Below, piece after piece: positions 1 to 12,126 of a stretch of 64,000 nucleotides of DNA (within the stretch, counting starts at the first letter, position 1; every line of letters begins with the position of its first letter). The notes below the pieces were generated by a model that saw only the letters and a program-made list of their open reading frames with translations, ran no database searches and had not been told where the DNA came from. Made by a program: the position numbers and the translations under genes. Origin of the DNA: Anarhynchus alexandrinus (lineage: Eukaryota > Chordata > Aves > Charadriiformes > Charadriidae); assembly GCA_008711295.1 (NCBI GenBank), contig VUYV01000015.1:4937157-5001156 (forward strand). The letters run 5' to 3'.

Positions 1-184
1 TGGCATCCCCCTCAGCCAAATATGACCCCTGTGGAGCTATGCACCCAGCTTTGTGGTGCTGGCTGAGTCATGCAGCCTTTGAAGACACAATTTAGCTGCT
101 ATAATTAGAAAAATATTCCACACCTAAAGATGCAAGTAGGTACCTCAGGGTGTTTCTGAAAGCAACAGCAAACTGAGCATCTAA

Positions 185-593
185 CTTCAGATGAACACTT
201 GGGAAATTCTTGCTATAGTCTCCAGCTTCCTGTTCAGAAAGAGATGCCCAGGACTACCTACTGACCCCTCCTAGGTAACTTAGGTACTTAACCTCTAAAA
301 TACTCCTAGTTAAGTTAGTAGGGATAGATTTCATGTATGGTTGCAGTGGAAGTTTCATTGAGTTTAGATCCCCTTCTTAATCAAGCCATTAACTTTTAAA
401 GAAGCAGCAGAGAAGAGTACAATGTAACAGCAATAAAAATAATTAGGGTTGGAAATGGGTCTTTGTTGCTATCTGGCAATTTGCAGAGGAAATCTGAGTT
501 TTGACAGCCACCGTTATTGTCATGCTGCATTGATACTCAGACTGATGGTTGCTCAATGAACCTCTCTCTCTTTTTTCTAGTATAATGTGAGAC
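185..593. repeat. Repeat block copy 1 of 3
   Basis: First of three nearly identical blocks. It begins cttcagatgaacacttggg and ends at tataatgtgagac, directly before a single N at 594. Compared with copy 3 (1054-1485) I see only isolated substitutions, for example gtggaag against gtgaaag and gggttgg against gggttag. The sequence to its left (1-184) is not repeated elsewhere in the window. No TE family or coding potential is recognised in the block. It is most likely a single-copy sequence shown several times by the assembly. Confidence 0.9.
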
Positions 594-594
594 N
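594..594. other. Single-N scaffold join
   Basis: One N separates repeat copy 1 from a 39-bp CR1 fragment. Some scaffolders write a single n where two contigs are predicted to overlap but could not be merged. The repeated sequence on both sides fits that reading, which is an inference. Confidence 0.85.
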
Positions 595-633
595 CCCTGC
601 TGGCCACACTTCTTTTGATGCAGCCCAGGATGC
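595..633 (-). mobile_element. CR1 LINE fragment at a contig edge
   Basis: These 39 bp match 54445-54483, inside the full CR1 at 53871-54490, base for base. In the minus-strand frame they encode part of the reverse transcriptase C-terminal region ([12 protein letters not shown]). The fragment lies between an N and repeat copy 2, and neither copy 1 nor copy 3 has CR1 sequence at that point. It is probably a chimeric contig end rather than a real insertion. Confidence 0.85.
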
Positions 634-1052
634 ACTTGGGAAATTCTTGCTATAGTCTCCAGCTTCCTGTTCAGAAAGAGATGCCCAGGACTACCTACGG
701 ACACCTCCTAGTAACTTAGATACTTAACCTCTAAAATACTCCTAGTTAAGTTAGTAGGGATAGATTTCATGTATGGTTGCAGTGAAAGTTTCATTGAGTT
801 TAGATCCCCTTCTTAATCAAGCCATAAACTTTTAAAGAAGCAGCAGAGAAGAGTACAATGTAACAGCAATAAAAATAATTAGGGTTAGAAATGGGTCTTT
901 GTTGCTATCTGGCAATTTGCAGAGGAAATCTGAGTTTTGACAGCCACCGTTATTGTCATGCTGCATTGATACTCAGACTGATGGTTGCTCAATGAACCTC
1001 TCTCACTTTTTTCTAGTATAATGTGAGACAAATCTACACAAGATGAGAATAT
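634..1052. repeat. Repeat block copy 2 of 3
   Basis: Second copy of the block. It starts seven bases before the shared ggaaattcttgc text and ends at agatgagaatat, immediately before the N at 1053. It carries private differences from copies 1 and 3: tacggacacc for tactgacccc, a missing g in cctaggtaac, agccataaac for agccattaac, and ctctctcac for ctctctctc. The contig between the two Ns is only 458 bp long (595-1052). It could be an allelic or low-quality variant contig. Confidence 0.9.
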
Positions 1053-1053
1053 N
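1053..1053. other. Single-N scaffold join
   Basis: One N between copies 2 and 3. The sequence to its left (agatgagaatat) recurs at the right end of copy 3 (1474-1485), where it continues into unique DNA. This is what unmerged overlapping contigs would look like. Confidence 0.85.
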
Positions 1054-1485
1054 CTTCAGATGAACACTTGGGAAATTCTTGCTATAGTCTCCAGCTTCCT
1101 GTTCAGAAAGAGATGCCCAGGACTACCTACTGACCCCTCCTAGGTAACTTAGGTACTTAACCTCTAAAATACTCCTAGTTAAGTTAGTAGGGATAGATTT
1201 CATGTATGGTTGCAGTGAAAGTTTCATTGAGTTTAGATCCCCTTCTTAATCAAGCCATTAACTTTTAAAGAAGCAGCAGAGAAGAGTACAATGTAACAGC
1301 AATAAAAATAATTAGGGTTAGAAATGGGTCTTTGTTGCTATCTGGCAATTTGCAGAGGAAATCTGAGTTTTGACAGCCACCGTTATTGTCATGCTGCATT
1401 GATACTCAGACTGATGGTTGCTCAATGAACCTCTCTCTCTTTTTTCTAGTATAATGTGAGACAAATCTACACAAGATGAGAATAT
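1054..1485. repeat. Repeat block copy 3 of 3
   Basis: Third and longest copy. It has the full left edge shared with copy 1 and the full right edge shared with copy 2, and then continues without a break into unique sequence after 1485. That makes it the best representative of the true locus. Confidence 0.9.
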
Positions 1486-2705
1486 CTACGTGTTCAAAAT
1501 GCAGACTTCCAACCTGATACAGTAAGAAAGGAAGTTTGTAATTGAAAATTAATTCATACTGGAAAGTGTAGTCAATAGACAATTACTGAGATACATCTTG
1601 TGTTTATTGCTTGAGGAATTTTACACAAGATTTATAACAACTAAAAGCAATTACCTTTACATGTAAAGAACAGTCTAAAAAGATAAACTTAATTACTGTA
1701 GAAGCCTTCAAACATTCTTTATCTTATGTAAATAATCACCAACCAGACAGTAATTAAAAAAAAAATTAGATGTGAAACTAAGCATGTTATCCATGTCAAA
1801 AAAGATTACAGGAAAATACCCATATTGTCCACTATTCTTGTTCTATTCATTTTACAGAAGTACGGCACAACTGTTTTACTCCAGATGTAAAAGGTGAAAA
1901 TCAGATATCATGTTTGTGCAATTGACGTCAAGTAGCCGTGAATTTTTTTTAAAGTATTCAGGTACACCTCTGCCTCTTCCATCGTCTATGTCCACTCTTT
2001 AGACCCCACTGATAATCTCAGATACATGGGATTTGCATTCTTCACGTGGAGACTTCTGAAGGATCTTCCCTGGGTGTATTAATTCCCATCTGTGTGAAGG
2101 GAAAAAATAATTTGCATGTTGACCCAAGCCAGAATCAATGGCGTACTCAGAATGCTGTCCGGTAAGAAATACCTAATGGCATTCTCACACCAGTGGCCAC
2201 TCTTTAGCCTCTTTTGCCTGACCCAGCAGGCATGTTCACGCTCATTGAAAATAATTCCTTGGGACAAGTCATACTGGGGACAAGATGTTTGATATAGTGA
2301 AGACTATGTGCTACCTTGGAAAGAGAGACGCTGAATGTATAGCATCAATACATTTTAAACATGTCAAAGACAAAGGATCTGCAAAAAACATAAAAACAAA
2401 GCAGCCAGATATAACTGAGAGTCCCAACAACAAATATAGAAGATGGTACAGAGCATGAATACCACCTTAGCACAGCAGGACATCGAGGGCATTGGCCAAA
2501 TTGGAATAGTATTGAAGAATGGAAAGGTGAGTCCTCTTTCTCCAGACTCCTGTGTTGTTTGTTGTCCACACATCGTGAACCAAACCCCTGTTGGATTCAG
2601 GTCTGGAAAGAGGTTTTCCCTAGGCTTTTTTTCTGGGGATCACTGTGTTTTGGGATCAAACGTGGGGAGCCGGGGTGTGGGTGGAGTATGAGTTCTTTCA
2701 ATTTT

Positions 2706-2707
<2 letters not shown>

Positions 2708-2756
<49 letters not shown>
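2708..2756. repeat. Poly-T tract, 49 bases
   Basis: An uninterrupted run of 49 T. On the minus strand this is a long A run, as would be left by a retroposed transcript. The flanking sequence on the minus-strand upstream side (2757 onward) shows no recognisable gene or SINE body. A slipped microsatellite is the simplest reading. Confidence 0.9.
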
Positions 2757-3091
2757 CCCTCTCAGTGCTGTGCAGTAGTTTAGACTATCAGGGACTGAAA
2801 TGTGTTGCTCCAGCTGAGGCATATGGTCAGGATAACGCATGGAAGACACATACAGTGGTCTGTAGAATATGAAAAGTCAGATAGGATAAAGTAATAGTTC
2901 CTTATTTTTCCCTTAAAATCTGTGAAATTCAACCTGTGTACTTCGGTCTTTTGGTGAGTTAATATATTTATAATATTTTCCTCTTTGTCCCAAAATCATA
3001 ATGGAACATCCAAAGTGAGGGGTGTGAAGTTTCTTTTCTCTTTCTAATTGCAATGACCATAATTAATTTTTAGATATGCATTCTGGTTTTT

Positions 3092-3111
3092 GTTTTTTTT
3101 TTTTTTTTTTN
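3092..3111. repeat. Poly-T tract ending in a single N
   Basis: About 19 T followed by one N at 3111. The homopolymer probably ended a contig, and the N marks an unresolved join. Confidence 0.85.
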
Positions 3112-5201
3112 TGAATAAGCATTTAATGCCTTGTGCTTAAGATAATGAAGAACTCTAGTCTGAAACCACTTGAATACGTTGTGGTGATTGCAGGGGAGTT
3201 TTGACTCCATGCACAGGTGCAGAGGAGAGAAAAGATGAGAATTGCAGTACATTTTCACCCTGGAATGAAAGGAAGCTGCAAATTGGTTAGAGAGAGGGAA
3301 GTAAGTGTGTGCAAGTGGAAATTTTCCTCTGATCTTCTCTCTGCAAATTACTTTTGAGATTAAAAGAGTAATTAAAAAAAAAAAAAGCCACAAGAAGATT
3401 TATTGGTTAGTGAGTCTAGAGCTCCGCATTTGCTTTGCTTTAGTTGGAGCTGCAGCAATCTTTCTGTTTTATTTTAGATGCTGGGAAAGCATCTTTAGCA
3501 ACTGCACTGAAACAGAAGGTAGTGCTGAAGTGACTCAGGAGGGGGAGAAACGTGCTCAGAGAACATGCAAGCTCCTGTGATTGCCTTCACAGCAGCATGT
3601 CACTGGTCTCAGTGGGATGAGTTTTCCTTTTTGGGACCCAGACAACATCCCCAGGGCTCCCTTGCTGGATGAGGGAGGTGTCCTCTCTGTCCCTTCCATG
3701 CTTGGGCTTCCTGAGTAAGGGTAGAAGTACCAGTATTTACCATCAGAAACACGGGCAGACAAACACCCTCCTGCTGCAGCCCCTTCCTGACCTTCAAATC
3801 GAAAAGCAAAATGTCGTGATGTGCAGTTACGGGGTACAGGTTAACAGGGGAAGGTTTTTCTGTTTATCTGATGGGGTGTAACTGGGGACTGCCACAGCTG
3901 GAGGGCCAGAAGTAGGGCTAGACCCCCTGTGACAGTGTAGAGCTGTCCTCTCCTGGTCAGTCTGCTCCTTTTTCATGTGCAAGGTGGGAATCGGGACTTG
4001 ATGGCAGAACAGCTCTGGTCCTTTGTGAGCTGCTTTGGCACAAAAGGCAGAACATGTGCGTGGGCTATTATGCACAGACCTCCTGGGTGACTTCTCAGTA
4101 CTTGATTACATTTTAATTATTTTTGTAATGTGAAAGTGAGCCTACTCTCCTGAGAAGAAAGAACTGTTTCTATTAATCTAACAGGTTATTGCAGAGGATC
4201 AGCAATTAGCTGTGTGCTTTTTATTATGCTATAATTATTAATAACGAGGGGCCTCCAGGAGCCCCATTTCCGATAGCAAATCCCATTTGATCAAGCAGTC
4301 AGATGGTTCGTTTTGGTCTAGGCTTGACAGATGGATCAAAGGTGGTGTGAGCTGCGCTGACCTGAGCAGAGCCTGGGCAGGTATCTCTAACTGATGTATC
4401 CCATACAATGTGGTAGCACCAACAGCACCAGTTCTGGATACTACACAAATAGTCTAGTATCAAAGAAATTTCCCTGCAAAACACAACCCACAACCTGGTC
4501 AAGGAGCTACCTTCTTTCATTTCTGTTGTTATCATGAACAGCACAAATAGATTCACCAGCAGTTGAAGCGACCTTTACTGCCATTCAGCTGAAGGTGGAT
4601 GGAGAGTATGTGAGGGTTGTATCATAAATACTGGTCCTATTATTCTTTAGTGATCTGCGAATGGCCAGTCTTGGAGTCAAGGGTGTGATATGTATGCATG
4701 CCTGTACATATTACAACACCATGTTTCAAGCGACCTATGACTTGCCCAAAGTTTATTCAGCATCACATTTTTCAGACCAGATGTATACAGCTATGCCTCA
4801 GAACAAACTCAAGGAGAATTATTTTTTAAATATTTCCTTTTTACACAGACAAACCACATTCTTACCACTGTTTAACTGAAAACTCATGGTTACTCAGCTT
4901 TTCTCCAAGAGAGGCTGAAGCGCCAGTGGGCAAGTAACTGTGGTATCAGAAATTGTATGTTGGGTTTGAAAAATATCACATGTGCAAAAGAGATTTCAGG
5001 AACCACATTTCTGAACCCCGCTACCTGGTTAAAGCATGCCCCATGGCTGGCTCTCCCTCTGGTGCCGTCTTCAGAGTGATGGTGCCTGCTCCTTCCCAGG
5101 ATGGCTAAGGTTGAGAAGTAATTTTCCCTGCTATGACTGCTGCTTGATGTGAAAATTTCATTTGCAGGAAAGAAAAAGTGTGTGTGACCTGATAATATAA
5201 A

Positions 5202-6247
5202 CACAGAATCACAGAATCATAGTATGGTTTGTGTTGTAAGGGACCTTAAAGATCACCTCGTTCCAACCCCCCCTGCCATGGGCAGGGACACTTTCCACCA
5301 GACCAGGTTGCTCAAAGCCTCATCCAACCTGGCCTTGAACACCTCCAGGGATGGGGCATCCAGAACTTCCCTGGGCAACCTGTTCCAGTGCCTCACCACC
5401 TTCATAGTGAAAATTTCTTCCTCATATCTAATCTAAATCTCCTCTCTTCCAGTTTGAAGCCATTTCCCCTCATCCTGTCACTGCATGCCCTTGTAAAAAG
5501 TCCCTCTCCAGCTTTCTTGTAGGTGCCCTTCAGATACTGGAAAGCTGCTACAAGGTCTCCCTGGAACCTTCTCTTCTCCAGGCTGAACAATCCCAACTCT
5601 CTCAGCCTGTCCCCATAGGAGAGGTGCTCCAGCCCTCTGATCATCTTTGTGGCCCTCCTCTGGACCCACTCCAACAGGTCCATGTCCTTCTTATGTTAAG
5701 GGCTCCAGAGCTGGTGCAATATTCCAGATGTCGTCTGATGAGAGCGGAGTAGAGGGGCAGAATCACCTCCCTTGACCTGCTGGCCACGCTTCTTTTGATG
5801 CAGCCCAGGATATGGTTGGCCTTCTGGGCTGCAAGTGCACATTGCTGGCTTGTGTTGAGTTATACATCAACTAGCCCCCCCAAGTCCTTCTTCTCAGGGC
5901 TGCTCTCAATCCATTGTCCACCCAGCCTGGATTTGTGCTTGGGATTGCCCCGGCCCATGTGCAAGACCTTGCCCTTGGCCTGGTTGAACTTCATGAGGTT
6001 TGCCCAGGCCCACGTCTCAAGCCTGTCCAGGTTCTTCTGGATAACATCCCTCCCCTCCAGCGTGTCGACTGCTACTCACAGCTTGGTGTCATCGGCAAAC
6101 TTGCTGAGGGTGCACTCCATCCCAGCATCCATGTCACCAACAAAGATGTTAAACAGCACCAGTCCCAGTACCAACCCCTGAGGAACGCCACTTTTCATCG
6201 CTCCCCACTTGGTCATGGCACTTTTGACCACAACTCTTTGAACATAC
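5202..6247 (-). mobile_element. CR1 LINE, old 5'-truncated copy with RT domain
   Basis: CR1 is an autonomous non-LTR retrotransposon; ORF2 encodes endonuclease and reverse transcriptase. The 3' end is at 5202, with degenerate octamers (cacagaatcacagaatcat) and the short 3' UTR, and the element runs leftward on the minus strand. Two RT motifs can be read. SGVPQG lies at 6175-6192. The catalytic FADD box, preceded by TLSK and followed by TKL, lies at 6088-6099. The C-terminal RT-associated region follows ([20 protein letters not shown], near 5625-5683). Frameshifts and stops break the frame, and it is clearly more diverged than the other copies here. It is truncated near 6247, so the endonuclease and upstream RT parts are missing. 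It is a dead copy. Confidence 0.95.
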
Positions 6248-9072
6248 AGAAAAGACTGTGAACTAAACCCTCAGTTCTAGCTTGTCTAAATTTTTCAGAT
6301 CTTGATACTGCAGCCTGATTATTCTTCTAAGAGTGTTTTTGGGCACTGTTTCTGGGCTTACTAACTTCCCAGCAAAATGGAAAATTTAACAACTATAATT
6401 TTATTAAGGAGTCCTGCTCCTATTTGATAGCTTCTGCTAGGAAAAGAGCTTTACAAGATTAGTGTCCCTCTGAGCAATTAAGTAGCAGGGTCCCCTAATC
6501 TCTGAAGTCATACACAAAACAAACAGAGTAGTAAATGTTGCTTCTCTGGGATCATAACAATTATTTATTGCTTTTAATAAGTCTGAGTTTGCTTGGATCT
6601 GTCAGGATATCCTTTTGTACTAGTGTCAACAGGAGTAATTCTAACAGTCAGTGGAGCTGATAAGGTGAAATCAGAATTATGACCAATGTATTTTTTATTT
6701 TCCTGCACGATGAAGGAAAAAGGGAGCCTACAAAAACTCTGGGGAACTTCAAACCTTGTGGTTTTCTAGCTCTTTCGTAAAACCCTGTTGTTTTAAACTT
6801 TCAAGTTTATAAATTGTCTCTCACTTTTCCACATCTACTAAAGCAGTTTTATAGTGAGCTTGTACTTTTCAAAGTATTACAGGACAGAAAACCAGTCATG
6901 TTGATCTTCTTTCATGGTTTTATTTTGATTTTCATGGCCTGTAACATAGGTCAGGGTACAGCTGTGACCTGGAGGGTGGGAAGGACGTCGCAAAGCTGTT
7001 TCCCTCTTGCATGAGTTAGACTGAGTGCCCCTAGGAAGATGGACTATAATGTCCTTAGTTTTAGTTTATCATATGTTGCTGTATTTGGTCAGGAGGGGTG
7101 TTATTAGCATAAGAGTTCCAATATAGGGACAGTCACTCCAGTAACTGCTGGAAGTGTTAATATGAAGAAGCGTAGTCCAAATAACAGAGAGGGTCACAAA
7201 TACATATTTTGGAAACCAATGATCTTCCCTCCGTGTTTTTAAGCAGGCAGGGGGACTCCACCCCTGTGGCTTTTTGCCCTGGACAGTGGTACCACTAGCT
7301 GTATCCAGTTTTACTTGATCAAGATACTTGGTCACCTTACCTCTTTGGGCAGGAAAAGTGCTTGCAGTTAGGTTGAGGCTTGATTGTATTTGCCTCTAGG
7401 AGCCACTTGATGGCAGTCATTAGCGTAACAAAATTGCATGTACAACTATATGTGTTTGCATATAATACACATAGATAGTAGAAATAATTTCTTAGTATCA
7501 ACAACAGTCTGTTCTCTGCTCCATTGTGCTTATATACGATGATTTTCCATGTGTTTTCCTGGGTTGCCATAGCCTTTACAAAGCATTCTCCAGCTTCCCA
7601 CAGCTCTTCACCAAAAGCCAATTCACCAGTCGTCACACGCTCTGGATGAAGCCGGGCTGTTCTTAAAGAGTGGAAGCAAAGTTTGAAAACATATTTTCAC
7701 AGTCATCCCTGATAAGTTATATTCATGATACAGCCTTCAAAACTTGTTTTACTTGTATGACACTTAGATAATTCTTGAATGCAACGTACATCCTCCCATG
7801 CAAAATGTGTTCTCCTGGAAACTGTGTGTGCAGAAGCAGACAAGAATTATGCACCAGCACAGGCTTCTAAGGATAATCAATAAGGGACAGAAACATCAAG
7901 TTATCAGGAAGAGGGGATTTCTCACTGAATAATCATTCTAGCTCTGGCCTCTCAGTCCTGAATCTCAAGGGAAAGCTACTCTACACACCACTCCTTCCAG
8001 AAACCCCACCCAAAATCCTTCAAAAAATAAGTCTGTGAGTTGGAATTCAAAACTGCCCTGGAAACTGAAAATCCTGGACTGAGGAGAGACGCTGGCTTAA
8101 CGTGTGTTTCAGTTTCCTCCTCCCTCCTTTTGCCACCTCCTGCCTTTCCCAGAGGTGATAAATCACCTGGCTCTGCTCTCCCCATAGGAGATAATCGCCT
8201 CATCACCTTTCTCCCTGTGTACGCTTATTTTTGCTTTACAGATACCAGCAGCATCTTTTCTCGGATGATTTAACTAATTACCATATCAAGTTCAACTCAT
8301 AACAATTGTTCTCAACCTGCATTTGACACTGACAGTTGCTGCTTCTCTTTCAGACCAAAAGAAGAACTTGTGTGTCTGAAAGCTTGGCTGTTTCTCCATC
8401 TATGACAGATACTACTTTCCCTAAGCCCTCACTAGCACTTAGAAACACACAAGAGCTCTAGGACCGGTCTTCCAAGGCCCATGTTTCATGCCCTGAGGAT
8501 TATGGCAAGCATTTTAAATGCAATTGTTTGATGCTGCGATTTCAAGTGAATAAATTACCTTTCCTTATTCAAGTCCAGACCAAACCTTGATGAAGGCAAC
8601 CAAGACCTTTGCTCCAATGTGGCTCTGCTGAGCCCACCTGGAGTGCTGGACCACGGGGCTGTGAGGTTGAACAGTTAAATAGTGCCCGGGGGGGCGGCGA
8701 CAGTAGATGTGACTCACTCCCGTCAGAGGACTAGACTGGCCTTTCGTCTGTGCACAGAGAATGCCCATGTTTCAAGTAATTCTCTTTCCACCGCAGACTT
8801 TCCATGTATTATTTGCATTGGGAAGGATTTATTTTTTTTTTTAATTATTTTTGACTAAAGGCAAATGATGGTAAACAGAGATCTGCAGAGGGTCGGGTGA
8901 AGGAAGAAGTCTCAGTAACAGGTGAAAATGAAGGACGCTGAACTGCATACTCCTGAGGCCATCAAAGAAGAAGGATTTGCCCGTTGTCCTTCCTCTGAAC
9001 CCCACCAAAGGGAGATGACCAAATAAGTTCTCCCCAAAACCCTTTTAGACTAAAGGGTACAGGACCCTGTGT

Positions 9073-9097
9073 TGCCCTTGTACTGCCTACAAGGGCA
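9073..9097. other. Perfect inverted repeat, 10-bp stem
   Basis: TGCCCTTGTA (9073-9082) and its exact reverse complement TACAAGGGCA (9088-9097) are separated by a 5-base loop CTGCC. The stem is too short for a microRNA precursor and no known element surrounds it. Confidence 0.75.
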
Positions 9098-12070
9098 TAG
9101 GACCTATTATAGAGTGTGTGGAGAAGAGAATTTGGGGACTGAGTAAAATTTGTGGTGACAGGTTTTAAGAGGATTATGGGCATGATATACTAATAGGATG
9201 TTTAGGGGAGAAACAGAGGTTCAAAGGAGGTTGGGAGGAACAAAGCATGGGAAAATGAAAGGAAAAGGGGATAAAAGGGATCAGTCAAGTGCAGACAGGT
9301 GACTGACCAGCACCCTTCACCTGTGCTCGTCCTCTGGCCTTACCAAATGCTATTTCTGACTGTGTTTTGTACAGGCAATGCTCCCAGACGATGCATGTGT
9401 GACACTAGCCAACTTCAGGCTGGACTAGCCAGCAGCGGGATGAGAGGTCTGAGTACAGACTCTGGTGCAGGACCACGAGTCTCAGGGGATTGAGGGTCCA
9501 GGTGTCAGCAGTTGGCTGGGGATGGGGGACCACAGCAGCCCAGCTCTCTGGGGCTGGGGTGGCAGAACCCCACCGTGTCCCATAGCCCACCGAGTCATCA
9601 ACCTCCCAGCAACTAAGAGGCTTTATTTCTCAGTAGTAGTTCCCTCCCTCCTTTTTTTTAAGGAAGAAAAATCACAGAGGAAACACTTCTGGAAAAAACG
9701 ATGTCTTGCAGTCTGAATGGCTTTATTAACTGTGAGATGGCCTTTCTGAAACTGAGCTGTGATGCTCCACCCATCCTGGAGAGGAATTTGCCTCTGCATT
9801 TGAGAGTTTACTCTCAAAGTTTACTGAAGGTTTATGTGAGGCTGTGTGCTGCGATTTCCGTCAAGTTTAATGATGTCTAAAATATAACTGTTCCAACAGC
9901 AAGATGCTGCTCAGTGAATTTTATGGTGAGCGTTTCTATTAAACCCCTATAAACAGAAGTATCTGCAATTGCTGTAGCTGTCTTTCATGTCATCAGCTTA
10001 AATACCAGCAAGATTAAAAGTGCTGTACAACTGAAGAATGGAAAAAATCCATGTGGGCTCATTTAGTTGTCTGGGCAGAGGGCTGGTCCAAGCTCCATGA
10101 AGGAACTTGACTTGGAAAAGTCAGCTCAAGCCCCTTCTGATGAAAAGTTGGGCAAGCTGATACATGCTAGTTGCACAGAAGTCTTGACACTGAACTGTCA
10201 CGAATAGCAGATACTTAAATTTAGAGAAGCTTAATCTCCGTGGGAACTAAGTTTTTCTGTTTTCCCAATACCTAAAAGTTTTCTTCTGGCCCTGTTCAGG
10301 TGGAGTGATGTGGTGTCTGAGCTGTGCTGGGAGTCACCAGTGGTGTTCCTCCACCAGCACAGCCTGAGATGGTTGTTCTTCTCATCTTTTCTGTGTCTCT
10401 CAGGGTACCAGGCACTATCCTGGGCACATAAACAGCATTTGGAGAATGGACTTGAACTCATTGACATGACATTACATGACACTGGGCATCATGACATACC
10501 AGAAAAATTTCCCAAAATGAGTATTTCAGTTTGGATGAAATATTTCCATAATGACATTTTTTTCCAAAAATCAGGAATGTCTATGGGACTCATTGATGAA
10601 AAATATTTTTTTTGTTCTTGTTTTTTTTTATTAATATTTCTAAGAAAAAATAGCTCATAACTCTCTAGCAAAGGCGCAGGTTTACAAAATACCTTGTTTA
10701 TAGTCTCTTTCAGGACCCTTTGGGAAATTAACTTTTTCAGAGGATTCTGACCTGTATTAAGAAAGGGAACTAGCCCTGAAGACAGCTCTAGCCAAAATGA
10801 GTAGTTCTGATGTTTTTTGAGATTCTGATTGTGTCTTCAGAGTTCTTCAGAAAGAGCTGCCCAAAGTCAACACCTAGGTACTGATTTGTAGATAGACAGT
10901 TACGATTCATTTTAAATGGGAACCTAAGTCATAATTCTGATGTCCCCATTTGGACACAAACCCAAGCATTTAAAAATGCTGAACGCAAACCAGCTAGTAT
11001 AAAAATCAGCAACCAGCAGCTCTGAAAATCCATCACTTCTCTGTCTACAGTGCTGCGCTACTCTTTCCACTGCTCTACTCGTTTTTCAGACAGGAAAAGT
11101 AAATTGCACTTATTAGGACAGTGTCACATATGTACCTCATGAAAGCCTACAAGTATAGACTATAGGAGCAGATAAAGGGAACAGGAAATTTCAAGCAACG
11201 GTGCAGTAGAAGGATAGCCTGCAGTAACGGACTTGTCACCCTCCCTCATACCTCCCTGGCACGCATCATATAGTGTACAGCATGCTCCAGCACAGCTGGC
11301 ATCTATAATAAAATCTTATTCCAGACATTAGATAAGATTGCAGGAGAGGTGGGTAAGTCAGGAGCCTCTAATGCTATGGAGTTCTCCAGTTTAAATTCTG
11401 ATCTGGGAATGGAGAGTGGGTCATATCCCCAGGCAGGAAGGAAGGAAAAAGGGAGCAAGGGAAGGAAGGAGTTTCTAACAGTATTATCAAAGGAAAGTTT
11501 TCTGCTGTAAATCTGATGCCTGGTTCAGCTTTGAGAGCATGAAGAGACATGAACCAGTCTGCAGAAAGGACTGGACATTGTGAGTGCCCATAACCCTGTA
11601 GCTCTGTAATACAGCACTGCCATTGCTAGGGACAGGCTATGGGCTGAGTTTGCACAGCCTCAGGATGCAGGCTTGTCCAACCTGCTCTCCTTGAGCTTTT
11701 CTTGACCTGTCTGGATCTTCGTTTTATGTGGTTTAGCTGAAACTGCATTTTTTGTAACTGGTGTTTATTGGCTAATATGTTTTACTTTTGTCTGTCTTTG
11801 TGTGGTACCACTGTGGTTTTATGACTCTAACTTGTTAGGAAATAGAGATGGGGACACAGGGTATGGCACTGGATGGGCTGGCACTGGACACCCCATGTCT
11901 ATAAATGACTCACCAATGTTTAAAGAAAAGCAGATCTGCAGATGGATGAAGATGTTTTTGGTGCTAACAAAGAGAACAAAGAAATAACATTCAACATATG
12001 GAAAAGGTAGCATATATTCTAAATTCGGATGTAATGTTGACGTGCAAAGCAATGAAGAAAGAGAAAGTTG

Positions 12071-12126
12071 TAAAAGTGGGCCAGGAAACATAAAGTGGGC
12101 CAGGAAACAGTGTGTGTGTGTGTGTT
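12071..12126. repeat. 20-bp direct duplication plus (TG)n
   Basis: The unit taaaagtgggccaggaaaca at 12071-12090 is repeated at 12091-12109 with one A fewer, and is followed directly by a short (TG)n run to 12126. This is a small local tandem duplication with no coding meaning. Confidence 0.85.

Larger units (their letters stand above)
1486..5201. other. Non-coding stretch, no gene seen
   Basis: A+T-rich unique DNA. Open frames are short and match no family I recognise. It contains a 49-base T run (2708-2756) and a second T run ending in an N (3092-3111). A good splice-donor-like gtgagt lies at 2527-2532, but there is no convincing acceptor or continuing frame upstream, so I do not call an exon. 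Confidence 0.6.

Noticed and set aside
2443..2532. Possible exon ending in a strong donor (aaag/gtgagt)
   Set aside because: The plus frame has a stop just upstream of its ATG, no acceptor with a pyrimidine tract is in place, and the peptide is not recognised.
5795..6181. 128-codon plus-strand frame as a gene
   Set aside because: It is the antisense of the CR1 reverse-transcriptase region.
8101..8135. ttcagtttcctcctcc as a MIR core
   Set aside because: Only one short segment matches and the following text is plain polypyrimidine; the order of MIR segments is absent.
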